A program made the translations under genes and the position numbers. From JAPOVO01 sp026708165 (lineage in GTDB: Bacteria > Chloroflexota > UBA11872 > VXNJ01), in the NCBI GenBank assembly GCA_965208775.1, contig OZ242360.1:1364001-1428000 (forward strand): DNA of 64,000 nt, in the 5' to 3' direction. Each line of letters opens with the position of its first letter. Position 1 is the first letter of the stretch. Under the pieces are notes generated by a model that was not told the origin of the DNA, did no database searches, and saw only the letters and a program-made list of their open reading frames with translations. This document shows positions 32,834-42,066 of the stretch, piece after piece.

Positions 32834-33121
32834 TTGAGTCTGCGGCAGCAAATCCTGATATTGCACCTGATGAACGCGGACCTTGGGTCGGAGGTTACCG
32901 CGTGGGCGCTGTATGACGGCGCGCTGGGGCCGGATGAAGTGCAGATGCAGGCGGGCAGCGAGGACACGCCGCCTTACGGATCGGTGCTGGACGCAATGCG
33001 GGACGGCTGGCGGGTGTTTCAGGCGAGTCAGATGCCGGAGCGCAGCGCGGGCCAGGGGATCGGTCAGCTTGCGAACGAATACTGGCTCGAACGCATGGTC
33101 GAGACAGACGAGTCGGGCTGA
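32834..33121 (+). CDS. Small acidic protein, unknown (paired with PhyH gene)
   Basis: A 95-residue acidic protein starting at TTG with GGAG upstream. It contains AWALYDGALGPDE, TPPYGSVLDAMRDGWRVFQ and a C-terminal EYWLERMVE helix. The pattern of conserved-looking aromatic and acidic residues suggests a real gene, but I do not recognise the family. It ends 33 bases before the PhyH gene, probably in one operon. Confidence 0.6.
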   Translation: MSLRQQILILHLMNADLGSEVTAWALYDGALGPDEVQMQAGSEDTPPYGSVLDAMRDGWRVFQASQMPERSAGQGIGQLANEYWLERMVETDESG

Positions 33122-33154
33122 CGGAGCCAGCCGACAAAGGAGGGCGACGCCGCG

Positions 33155-34024
33155 ATGGTAGTTACAGAGACGGAAGTGCAAACCGGCACCGAGTTGCTGT
33201 CGGCCCGCCAGATGGCGCAGTTCGCCATAGACGGCTTTCTGGAATTCGACGACATAATTCCGCAGGACCTGGTCGAGGCGGTCTATGAAGACGAGCTAAA
33301 GACCGTCGACGAAAACGGGCTCAATGAGCGGTTCCGCTGGCACATAACGGACAATCCGCACGGCTTTTACGAGTTTTCGGAGGCGGCGCGGGAAGTTCAA
33401 AACCTGCCGGCGGTAAGGGCCGTTTTGCGGAGCCTGCTGGGGCCGGGATACCAAGCCAACCACTCGGCGCTGCACGCCACGCCGCCACTGCACAAGGAAG
33501 CGCAAAAGTGGCACGTGGACGCGGGCGGCAAGCGGCAGGTGCGGCTGCCGAAGATCGAACAGTACTCGTTCGACGTCCTGACGGCCTTCTTCGCGCACGA
33601 CACGCCGGACGAGATGGGGCCGACGCTGATACTGCCGGGTTCGCACTTGCGCTGGGTGCTGGGACCGGACATCGGGCGTTACAAAAACATCGTGGGGCAG
33701 CGGAAGCTCTCGGGCAAGGCTGGGAGGATGATCTTCTTTCATGAAGGGTTGTGGCACTGCGCGCAGCCGAACGCTACCGAGCAGTGGCGGTTCATGTTCA
33801 AGGTGCGCTACAACCCGCGAGTTCGGCAGCGGGGGCTGTTCAACACGGAAGGGTGGGACAGCCCGGAGATACGCCGGTTTTTCCGCGTGAACAAGAGGAC
33901 TCACGACCTGTCGGGCGAGGCCGACGCGGTGGGGTGGACGCGGGCGGACTGGTGGCGATATCTGTGCGGGGCCGATGAGATGGTCGATCCGAGCGGCACG
34001 CTGAGTCACGGGGACTACGCTTAG
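33155..34024 (+). CDS. Phytanoyl-CoA dioxygenase (PhyH) family protein
   Basis: A 289-residue Fe(II)/2-oxoglutarate oxygenase with a complete facial triad: His120-x-Asp122 (WHVDAGG) and distal His201 (EGLWHCAQP), with Arg212 as the likely 2-oxoglutarate anchor. GPTLILPGSHLRW is the family turn. AAGGAGG lies upstream of the ATG. It follows a small acidic protein in a probable operon. Substrate unknown; the family hydroxylates lipids, quorum molecules and small metabolites. Unlike the PhyH at 4669, all iron ligands are clear. Confidence 0.85.
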   Translation: MVVTETEVQTGTELLSARQMAQFAIDGFLEFDDIIPQDLVEAVYEDELKTVDENGLNERFRWHITDNPHGFYEFSEAAREVQNLPAVRAVLRSLLGPGYQANHSALHATPPLHKEAQKWHVDAGGKRQVRLPKIEQYSFDVLTAFFAHDTPDEMGPTLILPGSHLRWVLGPDIGRYKNIVGQRKLSGKAGRMIFFHEGLWHCAQPNATEQWRFMFKVRYNPRVRQRGLFNTEGWDSPEIRRFFRVNKRTHDLSGEADAVGWTRADWWRYLCGADEMVDPSGTLSHGDYA

Positions 34025-34083
34025 GGGGCAGAGTTGGTGGGGTTGGGCGCGTGGGTTCCCGCCCCGTATCGGAGTGCGGGGCA

Positions 34084-34235
34084 GACCCGTCGACAAGCTC
34101 AGGGCAGAGTCTTCGCGGGAGTCGGGCGGGGAGTAGATTCCTCGACTTCGCTCGGAATGACAGGACGGGTACTCGGATTCCGGCTTTCACCCTCACCCTA
34201 TCCCTCTCCCATCAAGGGAGAGGGGAATGGGCGGT
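34084..34235. repeat. Intergenic palindromic repeat cluster
   Basis: Holds GACAAGCTCAGGGC, ATTCCTCGACTTCGCTCGGAAT, and CCCTCTCCCATCAAGGGAGAGGGG in series. These are the same building blocks as at 32575-32710. The gap 34025-34276 holds no other recognisable feature. Confidence 0.75.
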
Positions 34236-34276
34236 TCGCGAACCGCCCCTACGACAAGGCGTCTATGTATGTGCCG

Positions 34277-34615
34277 CTAGATGAGGCCGGCGGCGCTTAG
34301 GCCGATGGCGGTGCCGAAGCCTATTCCATAGACAATAAGAGCCGTGACCGCCAGCCAGACGTAGGTGCGCCAGCGGACCCGGGACTCCAGCTTTTCGATC
34401 CGCCGCTCGATCCGACCGATAGAGCCGCGGACCTTCTCCTGCTCGCGATTTAGCGCGCCGATAGCGGCGACGTTGGCCGCAACGACGCTCGATTGCTCTA
34501 CCGGCCCGGCCGTCGGGTTGGACGCGATGGCCCTCGGCAACTGCTCCAGAACGTTGGCGAGCACCTTCTCGGTGACTATGCGAATGACGGAGCCGGAAAG
34601 AAAAGGTATGGCCAT
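34277..34615 (-). CDS. Small membrane protein with coiled coil
   Basis: A 112-residue protein. Residues about 50-80 form a charged coiled coil (EQEKVRGSIGRIERRIEKLESR), followed by one or two hydrophobic segments (YVWLAVTALIVYGIGFGTAIGLSAAG) at the C-terminus. No family recognised. It sits alone between two repeat clusters. Confidence 0.55.
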   Translation of the reverse strand: MAIPFLSGSVIRIVTEKVLANVLEQLPRAIASNPTAGPVEQSSVVAANVAAIGALNREQEKVRGSIGRIERRIEKLESRVRWRTYVWLAVTALIVYGIGFGTAIGLSAAGLI

Positions 34616-34737
34616 TGGGGAATTCGCCTTAGGGGTTGCCGGTCGTTATCAGTTTAGCGACAAGGGCGGCGTTGGCTTCGGAGTGCGCGCCCGGAAACGC
34701 TTGAGCCTATCCCGCCGCTGGCACCGGGAAAGACATC

Positions 34738-35012
34738 TCCTGGATTCCGGCTTTCGCCGAAATGACAGGTAGGGGCTGGGAACGGGATACCGGCCCCGTA
34801 TCGAGTACGAGGCAGGCACTTCGCCGGAACGACGGGAAGTACCCGTGGTTGGCTGAGTGCGGGCGGAAAATGTAGACGGGGCCGGGGATGGATTCCCGCT
34901 TTCGCGGGAATGACGGATGGGGGCGGGAATGATGGAAAGGGGGACTGGATACTGGCTCCGTATCGAGTACCCCGTATCAAGTACGGGGCAGGCTTCTCGC
35001 CGGAATGACGAT
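34738..35012. repeat. Intergenic palindromic repeat cluster
   Basis: Several related elements: ATTCCGGCTTTCGCCGAAAT (34743-34762), ATTCCCGC/GCGGGAAT (about 34890-34910), CTCGCCGGAATGACG (about 34994-35008), and two or three copies of CCCGTATCGAGTAC-type half sites with CGGGGCAGGC. The gap 34616-35025 contains no gene. Confidence 0.75.
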
Positions 35013-35025
35013 GGGCCGAGTCAAG

Positions 35026-35850
35026 CTACGAGGCCGGGAAGAACCGCTCCACGTAGGCTTCGAGGACGTCGGTAACGAACATGTGACCGGGCGAGTGGGT
35101 GATCATGAGCGGCAGCCCGGCCTCAAGCGCGACGGCCTGGGGGGTGACGCCGCAACCCCAAAAGACCGGCACCTCGTTTTCCCCGATGGGGACAGGATCG
35201 CCGAAATCGGGCCGCGAGATGTCCTTTATTCCAATGGCCTCGGGCGCGCCCGTGTGGACCGGCGAGCCGTGAACCTGGGGAACCTGCCCGGTTATGCGGG
35301 TGGCTTCGGCGACCATGTCCATGGCTATCGGCCTCATGCTGACGACCATCGGTCCGGCAAACTGCCCGGCCGGTTCGCAGCGGACGCTGGTGATGTACAT
35401 GGGGACGTTTACCCCGCACTCGACGTGGCGGAGCGATATGTCGGCGTTGGCGAGCCGCTTTTCGAACGTGAAGCTGCAACCGATCAGGAAGGCGACCATA
35501 TCGTCGGTCCAAAGGTCTTCGATACTGGCTGGTTCGTCGACCAGCTCTCCGTCGCGGTAGACACGGTACAGGGCGAGATCGGTCCGCACGTCGGCGTTCT
35601 TGGCAGTCTTTACGGGAGCCGGATTTCCCGTCTCCAGGACTTCGAGAATCGGGCATGGCTTGGGATTGGAGCGGCAAAACGTCTCGAAGTCCGCGGCATA
35701 TTCAGCCGGAAGGACCGCGAGATTGGCCTGGACGTAGTCGGCGGCGGCGCCGGCCGTAGACCCCGACCACTCGCCGGCCCGGCACATGGCCCTGACCTGG
35801 CGGCCGGTCATCCTGGCGGTTTCGAGCGTGCTTATCGGCGTTCTGGTCAT
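35026..35850 (-). CDS. DUF1445 putative hydro-lyase (D-glutamate cyclase-like)
   Basis: A 274-residue protein with the family's blocks: MCRAGEWSGSTAGAA near the N-terminus, FLIGCSFTFEKRL, NVPMYITSVRCEPAGQFAGPMVVSMRP, and the C-terminal VFWGCGVTPQAVALEAGLPLMITHSPGHMFVTD. Members are annotated as hydro-lyases, and mitochondrial relatives act as D-glutamate cyclases. It is divergent from the enolase-superfamily gene, suggesting a shared catabolic theme. Reaction here unknown. Confidence 0.85.
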   Translation of the reverse strand: MTRTPISTLETARMTGRQVRAMCRAGEWSGSTAGAAADYVQANLAVLPAEYAADFETFCRSNPKPCPILEVLETGNPAPVKTAKNADVRTDLALYRVYRDGELVDEPASIEDLWTDDMVAFLIGCSFTFEKRLANADISLRHVECGVNVPMYITSVRCEPAGQFAGPMVVSMRPIAMDMVAEATRITGQVPQVHGSPVHTGAPEAIGIKDISRPDFGDPVPIGENEVPVFWGCGVTPQAVALEAGLPLMITHSPGHMFVTDVLEAYVERFFPAS

Positions 35851-35943
35851 TGCTCCCCCTCAGCGCTGATTAAACACCATACAGCGCCGGATGTACCATC
35901 CCTTGTGTGACTTGAACTGACGCTCAGGGTTCGAGGGGGCGCA

Positions 35944-37107
35944 TTGAAGATAACGACGGTCGATCCTATCCAGTGTGACGCGGGCTGGACGGCGTACACG
36001 TACGTGAGAGTCGAGACGGACGCGGGCATTACGGGCTACGGCGAATGCACCGACTGGCGAATGCCGAACGCGCTGGCAGGCGGGGTCCGCGACATGGCGC
36101 CGCTGCTGATCGGCAGGGACCCCATGGCTACGGGCAAGCTGACCTCGGACATGAAGCACCGCGCCCACCAAGCGCCGAGCGGGTTGATACAGCGGTCGAT
36201 TGCCGGGATCGAGTGCGCGCTTTGGGACATCAAGGGCAAGGCTTACGGGGTCCCGGTTTACGAACTGCTGGGCGGAAGGCACCGGGACAGTCTGAGGCTG
36301 TACTGGTCGCACTGCGGCACGTACCGCACTCGCTATTTCAGGATGCTGAACGCGCCTCCGCTGCGCAGCTACGCCGACATCACCGCTCTGGGCCGCGAAG
36401 TGGTGGACAAGGGGTACACGGCGCTGAAGACAAACATAGTGGTGCCGGGCGATCCGGCGACCACCGTGCGGACTCTGGACGGCAACATGCAGCCGGGAGT
36501 GCTGGACCGGATAGTGCGCAACATCGACGCGTTTCGAGAGGGCGTGGGAGACGCCGCGGACATCGCGCTGGACATAAACTTTCACTTCAAGACGCAACCG
36601 GCCAGGCAGATCGCCCGCGCGCTGGAAGACAAGGGCATGATGTGGCTGGAGTTCGACTCGTTCACGCCGAGCGCCGTCCGAGAGGTGAAGGACGCAAGCT
36701 CAACGCCGATCTGCTCTGGCGAGAGCGTGAACACCCTCCGCGACTACCTGCCGTTCCTGCAGTCGCACGCGATGGACATTGCAATGGTGGACGTGCCGTG
36801 GGCTGGAGTGATCGAGGCGGTGGGGATCAGCGCGGTAGCCGACAGCCACGAGATTCTGGTCGCGCCGCACAACTACTACAGCCACCTGTCGACGTTCATG
36901 ACGGCACATTTCTGCGCGGCGCTGAAGAACTTCAAGATCATGGAGACCGACGTGGACAGCGTCCCGTGGCGCGACGAGCTGGTGACCGAACAGCCGCCCA
37001 TCTCCGACGGCCACCTGATCGTGCCGGACGCGCCGGGCTGGGGCACCGATCTGGCGATGGACGCGGTGGAACGGCACCCATGGAAGGGCAACATACCGAC
37101 GTACTGA
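35944..37107 (+). CDS. Mandelate racemase/muconate-lactonizing enzyme family protein
   Basis: A 387-residue enolase-superfamily enzyme starting at TTG. The capping domain (1-130) contains GYGECTDW. Barrel residues: Lys162 (LKTN, where many relatives have KxK), metal ligands Asp210 (DIN), Glu236 (LEFD) and Glu260 (SGES), and general-base His309 (VAPHNYYSH). The Lys-x-Asn and late His suggest an acid-sugar dehydratase. Substrate unknown. It is divergent from DUF1445 and followed by tldD. Confidence 0.85.
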   Translation: MKITTVDPIQCDAGWTAYTYVRVETDAGITGYGECTDWRMPNALAGGVRDMAPLLIGRDPMATGKLTSDMKHRAHQAPSGLIQRSIAGIECALWDIKGKAYGVPVYELLGGRHRDSLRLYWSHCGTYRTRYFRMLNAPPLRSYADITALGREVVDKGYTALKTNIVVPGDPATTVRTLDGNMQPGVLDRIVRNIDAFREGVGDAADIALDINFHFKTQPARQIARALEDKGMMWLEFDSFTPSAVREVKDASSTPICSGESVNTLRDYLPFLQSHAMDIAMVDVPWAGVIEAVGISAVADSHEILVAPHNYYSHLSTFMTAHFCAALKNFKIMETDVDSVPWRDELVTEQPPISDGHLIVPDAPGWGTDLAMDAVERHPWKGNIPTY

Positions 37108-37171
37108 GCCGGGCGATGGGGCACGGTCGTCTACGTGCCGCGGAAGGCCATGCGTGAATGCGGCCGGCTCG

Positions 37172-37177
37172 TATAAT
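37172..37177 (+). promoter_or_regulatory. -10 box upstream of tldD
   Basis: A perfect TATAAT 75 bases before the tldD ATG, within the gap after the enolase-superfamily gene. No matching -35 box is clear. Confidence 0.4.
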
Positions 37178-37252
37178 TCAGCGACCGAGCTTTCGCCCAA
37201 CTCCGACTTCACTTCAAACCGAGCAAAACCCACATCCAACCGGGAGCGTCGA

Positions 37253-38617
37253 ATGCGTGACCTGATCGAGACAGCCCTGAGAGGGCACGACGGCGACTAC
37301 TGCGAGATCCGAGTCGAGGAGTCGGCTTCGACCAGCATTATGTATCGAGGCAAAGAGCTGGAAGACATCGGGGCCACGACGGGAATCGGCGGGAACGTAC
37401 GGGCGGCGGTCAAAGGCGGGTGGGGGTTCGTTTCGTTCAACGATCTGGACGATCTCGATGAAAAGGTCAGCCTTGCGGTCCGCCAGGCCCGGCTGGCGGC
37501 GCAAACGGAGACGCGGCTCGCCGAGGTGGAGCCGGTCGTCGGAGTCGCGGGGGCGGAGGTCGAGTCGGACGCCGCGGACATCTCGCTCGCCGACAAGAAA
37601 GCGATCATGGACGAATACGTCGACGCGGCGTGGTCGGTGTCGGACAAGATTCAGACGTCGCAGATCTACTACAGCGACGCCCACAAGAAGAAATACTTCG
37701 CCAACTCCGACGGGACGTACACCGAGCAGGACCGGATGTACGTGCGGACGGGCGGGGTGGTGATCGCCCGCGACAACGGCGAGGTCCAGCAGGGGCGCAC
37801 GAGCCGGGCCAGCACGAGCGACTTCAACATCGTGAGAGGCCTGCACGGCGAGTTCGAAAAGGCGGCAAAGAGCGCCGTTTCGCTGCTGGACGCGGAACCG
37901 GCAAAGAGCGGGGAGTTCACGGTGGTGCTGGACCCGACCATCGCCAGCGTCTTCATCCACGAGGCGTTTGGCCACTTGAGCGAGGCCGATCACGTCTACG
38001 AGAACCCGAAGCTGCGCGATCTGCTGGTCCTGGGCGACGAGATTGCAAGTCCGATTCTGACCGTCGCCGACTCGGCGGCGGAAGCGTCGCTGAGCGGATC
38101 GTACGAATACGATGACGAAGGCACACCGTCCCGAAAGAACTACCTGATACAGGAAGGGCGTCTGGTCGGCCGGCTGCACTCACGCGAGACCGCAGGCAAC
38201 ATGGACGAGCCGCCCACCGGCAACGCCCGGGCGATCACCTACCGATTCCCGCCCATCGTCCGAATGACGAATACCTCGATCGAAGCGGGCGACACCACGT
38301 TCGACGACCTGCTCGGCGACGTGGCCGACGGGGTCTACGTGGTGAACTGGCTCGGCGGGCAGACGGCGATGGAGATGTTCACGTTTCGCGCGATGGAGGC
38401 TTACGCGATCCGCAACGGGCGGTTGGCGGAGCCGCTTCGCGGAGTGACGTTGACCGGCAACGTGTTCGAGACGCTGAAGAACATCGACGCGGTGGCCGAC
38501 GACTTCATGTGGGACCCCGGCGGGGGCGGTTGCGGCAAGGGCGGGCAGGCGCCTCTGGCCGTCGGGGCCGGGAGCCCTCACATTCGCGTCGCCAAGTGCG
38601 TGATCGGCGGCGTGTGA
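37253..38617 (+). CDS. tldD: Metalloprotease TldD
   Basis: A 454-residue TldD. The zinc-binding helix HEAFGH is at residues 236-241, and the C-terminus has the conserved GGGGCGKGGQAPLAVGAG glycine-rich segment. TldD and TldE form a heterodimeric protease that degrades unfolded peptides and matures some ribosomal peptides (microcin B17). I choose ATG 37253, which starts in the usual MRDLIETAL position. The downstream partner overlaps by one base. Confidence 0.92.
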   Translation: MRDLIETALRGHDGDYCEIRVEESASTSIMYRGKELEDIGATTGIGGNVRAAVKGGWGFVSFNDLDDLDEKVSLAVRQARLAAQTETRLAEVEPVVGVAGAEVESDAADISLADKKAIMDEYVDAAWSVSDKIQTSQIYYSDAHKKKYFANSDGTYTEQDRMYVRTGGVVIARDNGEVQQGRTSRASTSDFNIVRGLHGEFEKAAKSAVSLLDAEPAKSGEFTVVLDPTIASVFIHEAFGHLSEADHVYENPKLRDLLVLGDEIASPILTVADSAAEASLSGSYEYDDEGTPSRKNYLIQEGRLVGRLHSRETAGNMDEPPTGNARAITYRFPPIVRMTNTSIEAGDTTFDDLLGDVADGVYVVNWLGGQTAMEMFTFRAMEAYAIRNGRLAEPLRGVTLTGNVFETLKNIDAVADDFMWDPGGGGCGKGGQAPLAVGAGSPHIRVAKCVIGGV

Positions 38618-39924
38618 TGTTCGATCAACAGGTGCTCGAACTTGCAGAGAAATCCACCGACCAAGCGGAAGCGTTCTTCAGTTCAAGCTCGACGACTCCG
38701 GCGGTGTTTCAGGCGAACAAACTCAAATCGCTGGAGACCAAGGACTCGCGATCGCTTACGCTGCGCGTCATAAAAGACGGTCGGATCGGTGTTACCTCGA
38801 CCAGCCGAAGCGACGATCCCGAAGCGGTCGTGAGAGATGCGCTTGCCTCGGCTGAATTCGGAGCGGAAGCGCAGTTCGAGTTTCCGCCGCTCGGCGAGCG
38901 GACGGAAGTCGACGTTTTCGACAGCGATACGCCCGCGTTTCCCGTCGAGCGGATGGTGGAGGCGGGACGGGAGCTGATCTCGCGTCTGCTGGACTACAAC
39001 CCAGATCTGCTGATCGACGTTTCGCTCGATAAGTCGCAAAGCGAGACCCGCATTTCCCGTGACGGCGTTACCGACTCGTACCGGCGCACGGGATTCGGCA
39101 TGTCGGTAAGCGCGAACCTGATCCGGGGCACCGACATGCTGGACGTTTTCTCGTTCGACGTCTCGTGCGCGCCGGAAATCGACACCGACTCTCTCTTCAC
39201 GGAAATCAGGGACAAGTTGGAACTGGCGAAGGAGACGGGGACGGTCACATCTGGAACGCTGCCGGTGGTTTTTACGCCGATAGCTTTGATGCTGACGGTG
39301 GGACCGGCGCTTGGCGCGGGCTTCAACGGCAAGATGGTCGAACAGGGAGCGTCGCCACTGGCGGCGAAACTGGGCGAGAAGGTCTTCGACGAGCGGCTGA
39401 GCATCCATGACGACGCAACACTCCACAGGCGCCCGCGGTCGAGTCCGTTCGACGACGAGGGAGTGCCCACGCGCCGAGTGCCGCTGGTGGACAACGGCGT
39501 GGTGTCGAACTTCCTCTATGACTTGCAAACGGCGGGGAAAATGGGAACCAGTTCGACCGGCAACGGCTATCGCGGCGCGGGCAATCCCTCTCCCAGCTCG
39601 ACGGCGGCCGTCTTCGGCGCGGGCGACGGGTCGATCGAGGAGATCATCGCGGGAATCGAAGAGGGGTTGCTGGTCGAGTACATACTCGGCGGCGGGCAGT
39701 CGAACGTGCTGCGAGGCGATTTCGGCGGCAACGTCCACCTTGGATTCAAGATCGAGAACGGACAGCTCGCCGGACGCGTAAAGGACACGCTAATTGCAGG
39801 CAACGCCTACGAGGTGCTGGCGAACATACGCCAGGTCGGCGGCGAGCGCCGCTGGGTGGGCGGCAGCCTCTACTGCCCGCCGGTAGCGCTAGAAGGAGTC
39901 ACCGTCTCGACCAAAGCGTCCTAG
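38617..39924 (+). CDS. tldE: TldE/PmbA protease subunit
   Basis: A 435-residue partner of TldD, sharing its fold but lacking the HExxxH motif, as in all TldE proteins. It has GFGMSVSANLIRG, the central SPFDDEGVPTRRVPLVDNGV, STGNGYRGAGNPSPSS and a C-terminal GNVHLGFKIENGQLAGRV. The ATG overlaps the tldD stop by one base (TGATG), so translation is coupled. No recognisable precursor-peptide gene lies next to the pair. Confidence 0.92.
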   Translation: MFDQQVLELAEKSTDQAEAFFSSSSTTPAVFQANKLKSLETKDSRSLTLRVIKDGRIGVTSTSRSDDPEAVVRDALASAEFGAEAQFEFPPLGERTEVDVFDSDTPAFPVERMVEAGRELISRLLDYNPDLLIDVSLDKSQSETRISRDGVTDSYRRTGFGMSVSANLIRGTDMLDVFSFDVSCAPEIDTDSLFTEIRDKLELAKETGTVTSGTLPVVFTPIALMLTVGPALGAGFNGKMVEQGASPLAAKLGEKVFDERLSIHDDATLHRRPRSSPFDDEGVPTRRVPLVDNGVVSNFLYDLQTAGKMGTSSTGNGYRGAGNPSPSSTAAVFGAGDGSIEEIIAGIEEGLLVEYILGGGQSNVLRGDFGGNVHLGFKIENGQLAGRVKDTLIAGNAYEVLANIRQVGGERRWVGGSLYCPPVALEGVTVSTKAS

Positions 39925-39961
39925 CGGGACGCTTGCGCGATCGATTAGTGCGGCGAGCCGC

Positions 39962-41011
39962 CTAATCGAGACGTACCAGCTCGCCTGATTCCGCCGATTC
40001 GTAGAGGGCGTCGACGATCCGGGCAACCATCAACCCGTGGTCCCCGGTTATAAGCGGACTTCGATCTTCGAGAATCGCGCCGACGAAGTCCCCCATCGAT
40101 TCAACGTGCTCCGGTTGGCCCTCGGCCAGTGCGTTGGGGGTCCAGTCCATGAGCGCCGTGCCGGTGTCCTTGTAAACCCTCAGCGGGAACAGGTCGGCCC
40201 CGCCGCGGTCGCCGCAAAGCTGGACGACCTGCTGGCTCTTCTCGACGTTGAGCGCCCAACTCGTCTCCAGGACCAGCGTGGCGCCGCCCTCGAGATTCAC
40301 GGTAGCGAGGGCGAAGTCCTCGACGTCGAACTCGTCCGTCTTCCATTTGCCCCAAGGGTTGAACACGTCATCACGTTTGCCGAACCCGGTGTAGGTCGCG
40401 CCCAGCACCGAAACGGGCTTGGGATGCCCCATAAGCCAGAGCGTGAGATCGAGCATGTGCACGCCGAGGTCCATGAGCGCACCGCCACCGCTGTGCTCGC
40501 GGATGTGAAACACTCCCCAGGACGGAATGCCCCGGCGGCGGTTGTAGACCGTGCGGGCGAAATAGATTTCACCCAACTCCCCGTCGTTGACGATCTGCTT
40601 GAGGAGCTGGGGCTCCCGGCCGAAACGGGTCTGAAAATCTATGGCCAGCACTTTCCCGTTCTCCCGGGCGGCCTCGACCATGGCCGCCGCCTCGGCGGCG
40701 TTCATGGCCATGGGCTTTTCGCACATGACGTGCTTGCCCGCGTTGAGGGCGTCGATAGTGGCGGGAGCATGAACCGCGGGCGGCGTGCAGACGCTGACCG
40801 CGTCGATCTCATCCAGATCGAGAAGCTGTCGGTAGTCGCTGAACGCCTTCGGAATGTTGTTGTCTTTGGCGAATTTGACCGCCCGGTCGGCGTCGACGTC
40901 CGCCACAGCCAGCACCCGGCACCTATCTGAGACGGCCTTGTAACCGGGTAGGTGGGCTCCGGAAGCGATGGCGCCCGACCCGATTATCCCGATGCCCAGT
41001 TTCTCTGCCAT
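39962..41011 (-). CDS. Gfo/Idh/MocA family oxidoreductase
   Basis: A 349-residue NAD(P)-dependent dehydrogenase: N-terminal Rossmann motif GIIGSGAIASGAHLPGY (6-22) and the catalytic EKP (VMCEKPMAM), followed by the beta-sheet domain with GGGALMDLGVHMLDL. Such enzymes oxidise sugars, inositols or derivatives. It converges with tldE. A small alpha/beta-barrel-type gene lies upstream on the same strand. Confidence 0.9.
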   Translation of the reverse strand: MAEKLGIGIIGSGAIASGAHLPGYKAVSDRCRVLAVADVDADRAVKFAKDNNIPKAFSDYRQLLDLDEIDAVSVCTPPAVHAPATIDALNAGKHVMCEKPMAMNAAEAAAMVEAARENGKVLAIDFQTRFGREPQLLKQIVNDGELGEIYFARTVYNRRRGIPSWGVFHIREHSGGGALMDLGVHMLDLTLWLMGHPKPVSVLGATYTGFGKRDDVFNPWGKWKTDEFDVEDFALATVNLEGGATLVLETSWALNVEKSQQVVQLCGDRGGADLFPLRVYKDTGTALMDWTPNALAEGQPEHVESMGDFVGAILEDRSPLITGDHGLMVARIVDALYESAESGELVRLD

Positions 41012-41169
41012 AGATAAGACGACCTCTACCGGCTAGGGCGAAGAGCGGTCGCGCTCCCCGCCGATCAAATAAGTCCAATTATCGCGGATGCAAGTTTCAA
41101 TACTGAAAGGCTGCTCAAACGCGATCAAACGCCGCCCGGCGGAATAGCGTGGACGTCAGACAGCGGCGT

Positions 41170-41490
41170 TCAGGTGGCCCTATCGCGAGCGTAAGTTGCC
41201 GAAAAGAGCTGCCGTTCCATCTGGTCTTCGTTGAGCATGGGCCTCAACTCTTCCCAGAACTCCGCAACTCTTTCGCAGCGAAGCAGGTTTTCCCAAGCGG
41301 TCTCGAACGCGCTCATGTCTTCGAAGTGGTATTCCACGGTGATCGCGCTGCAGTTTCGGCAGTTTACGAAGATCCGGCCCGACGGCCAGCCTATCCGGGT
41401 AAGCTCCTCGCAGGCCCACCTCTTGATAGCCCGGCGAGCGGAATCGGCGCTGCCCTCCACCGCCGAAGCCGACCACTGAAATACGATCAC
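41170..41490 (-). CDS. Small dimeric alpha/beta-barrel-like protein (EthD/NIPSNAP type)
   Basis: A 106-residue protein with a beta-alpha-beta pattern: a hydrophobic strand, a helix with Arg/Trp, VEYHFEDMSAFETAWENLL (typical of antibiotic monooxygenase/EthD-like dimeric barrels), and a helix ending FWEELRPMLNED. Family call is by pattern only. It lies 158 bases from the Gfo/Idh/MocA gene and is divergent from the fmdB operon. Confidence 0.55.
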   Translation of the reverse strand: MIVFQWSASAVEGSADSARRAIKRWACEELTRIGWPSGRIFVNCRNCSAITVEYHFEDMSAFETAWENLLRCERVAEFWEELRPMLNEDQMERQLFSATYARDRAT

Positions 41491-41604
41491 GCGCGGACCG
41501 AGACCCCGTTGCGCGGCGGGGCACCGCGAGAACTCGAACGGCCCGCCGGTATCGCTTTACGGAGCGACCAAGGATAAACTCTCAGACTTCCCCCTACGCC
41601 GTCT

Positions 41605-41610
41605 TATAAT
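41605..41610 (+). promoter_or_regulatory. -10 box for the fmdB-dtd-his operon
   Basis: A perfect TATAAT 57 bases upstream of the fmdB ATG. The -35 region is weak. It is the only strong -10 box before this long gene run. Confidence 0.45.
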
Positions 41611-41667
41611 TCGGACCAGCGTCTTTTGGATACTAAACCAATACCAGTCTGACATATCAGAGGATAA

Positions 41668-42033
41668 ATGCCGACCTACGAGTACGCGTGCGACGAAAAC
41701 GGCCACAATTTCGAGATATTTCAGCGTTTCGTCGACCAACCGCTAAGCGAGTGCACGGTTTGCGGCGCCCCAGTGCGCCGCGTAATTCATGCGGCCGGGG
41801 TCATTTTCAAAGGGGACGGATGGTACGTCACCGCCAACCGCTCGAACGATGAAAAGAGCAAATACCAGAAGGACGAGCGGGGCGAGTCCTCATCTGACAA
41901 GTCGAGCACGGAGCCGATCAAGGCGGCGGCCAACGGCGAGAGCTCGAAGAACGACAGCCCCTCCAGCGACTCGGGAGGCGACAGCAGTTCGCCGGCCGCC
42001 GGAAAGAAATCCGGCGCGGCGACCAGTAGCTAG
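41668..42033 (+). CDS. FmdB-type zinc-ribbon protein
   Basis: A 121-residue protein. Residues 1-55 form the FmdB domain: MPTYEYACDENGHNFEIFQ, then a CxxC knuckle (CTVCG) and GVIFKGDGWYVT. Only one clear CxxC is present, with Cys8 as a further possible ligand. The remaining half is a low-complexity Ser/Lys/Asp tail. The family is widespread and of unclear role (putative regulators). It starts the operon leading into dtd and the his genes. Confidence 0.85.
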   Translation: MPTYEYACDENGHNFEIFQRFVDQPLSECTVCGAPVRRVIHAAGVIFKGDGWYVTANRSNDEKSKYQKDERGESSSDKSSTEPIKAAANGESSKNDSPSSDSGGDSSSPAAGKKSGAATSS

Positions 42034-42066
42034 TCGCCCTGAACAGACGATTCCCGGACCATCACG

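Noticed and set aside
32575..35012. Possible CRISPR array
   Set aside because: Repeats are irregularly spaced, differ in module order, and are internally palindromic mobile-type elements; no cas genes are present.
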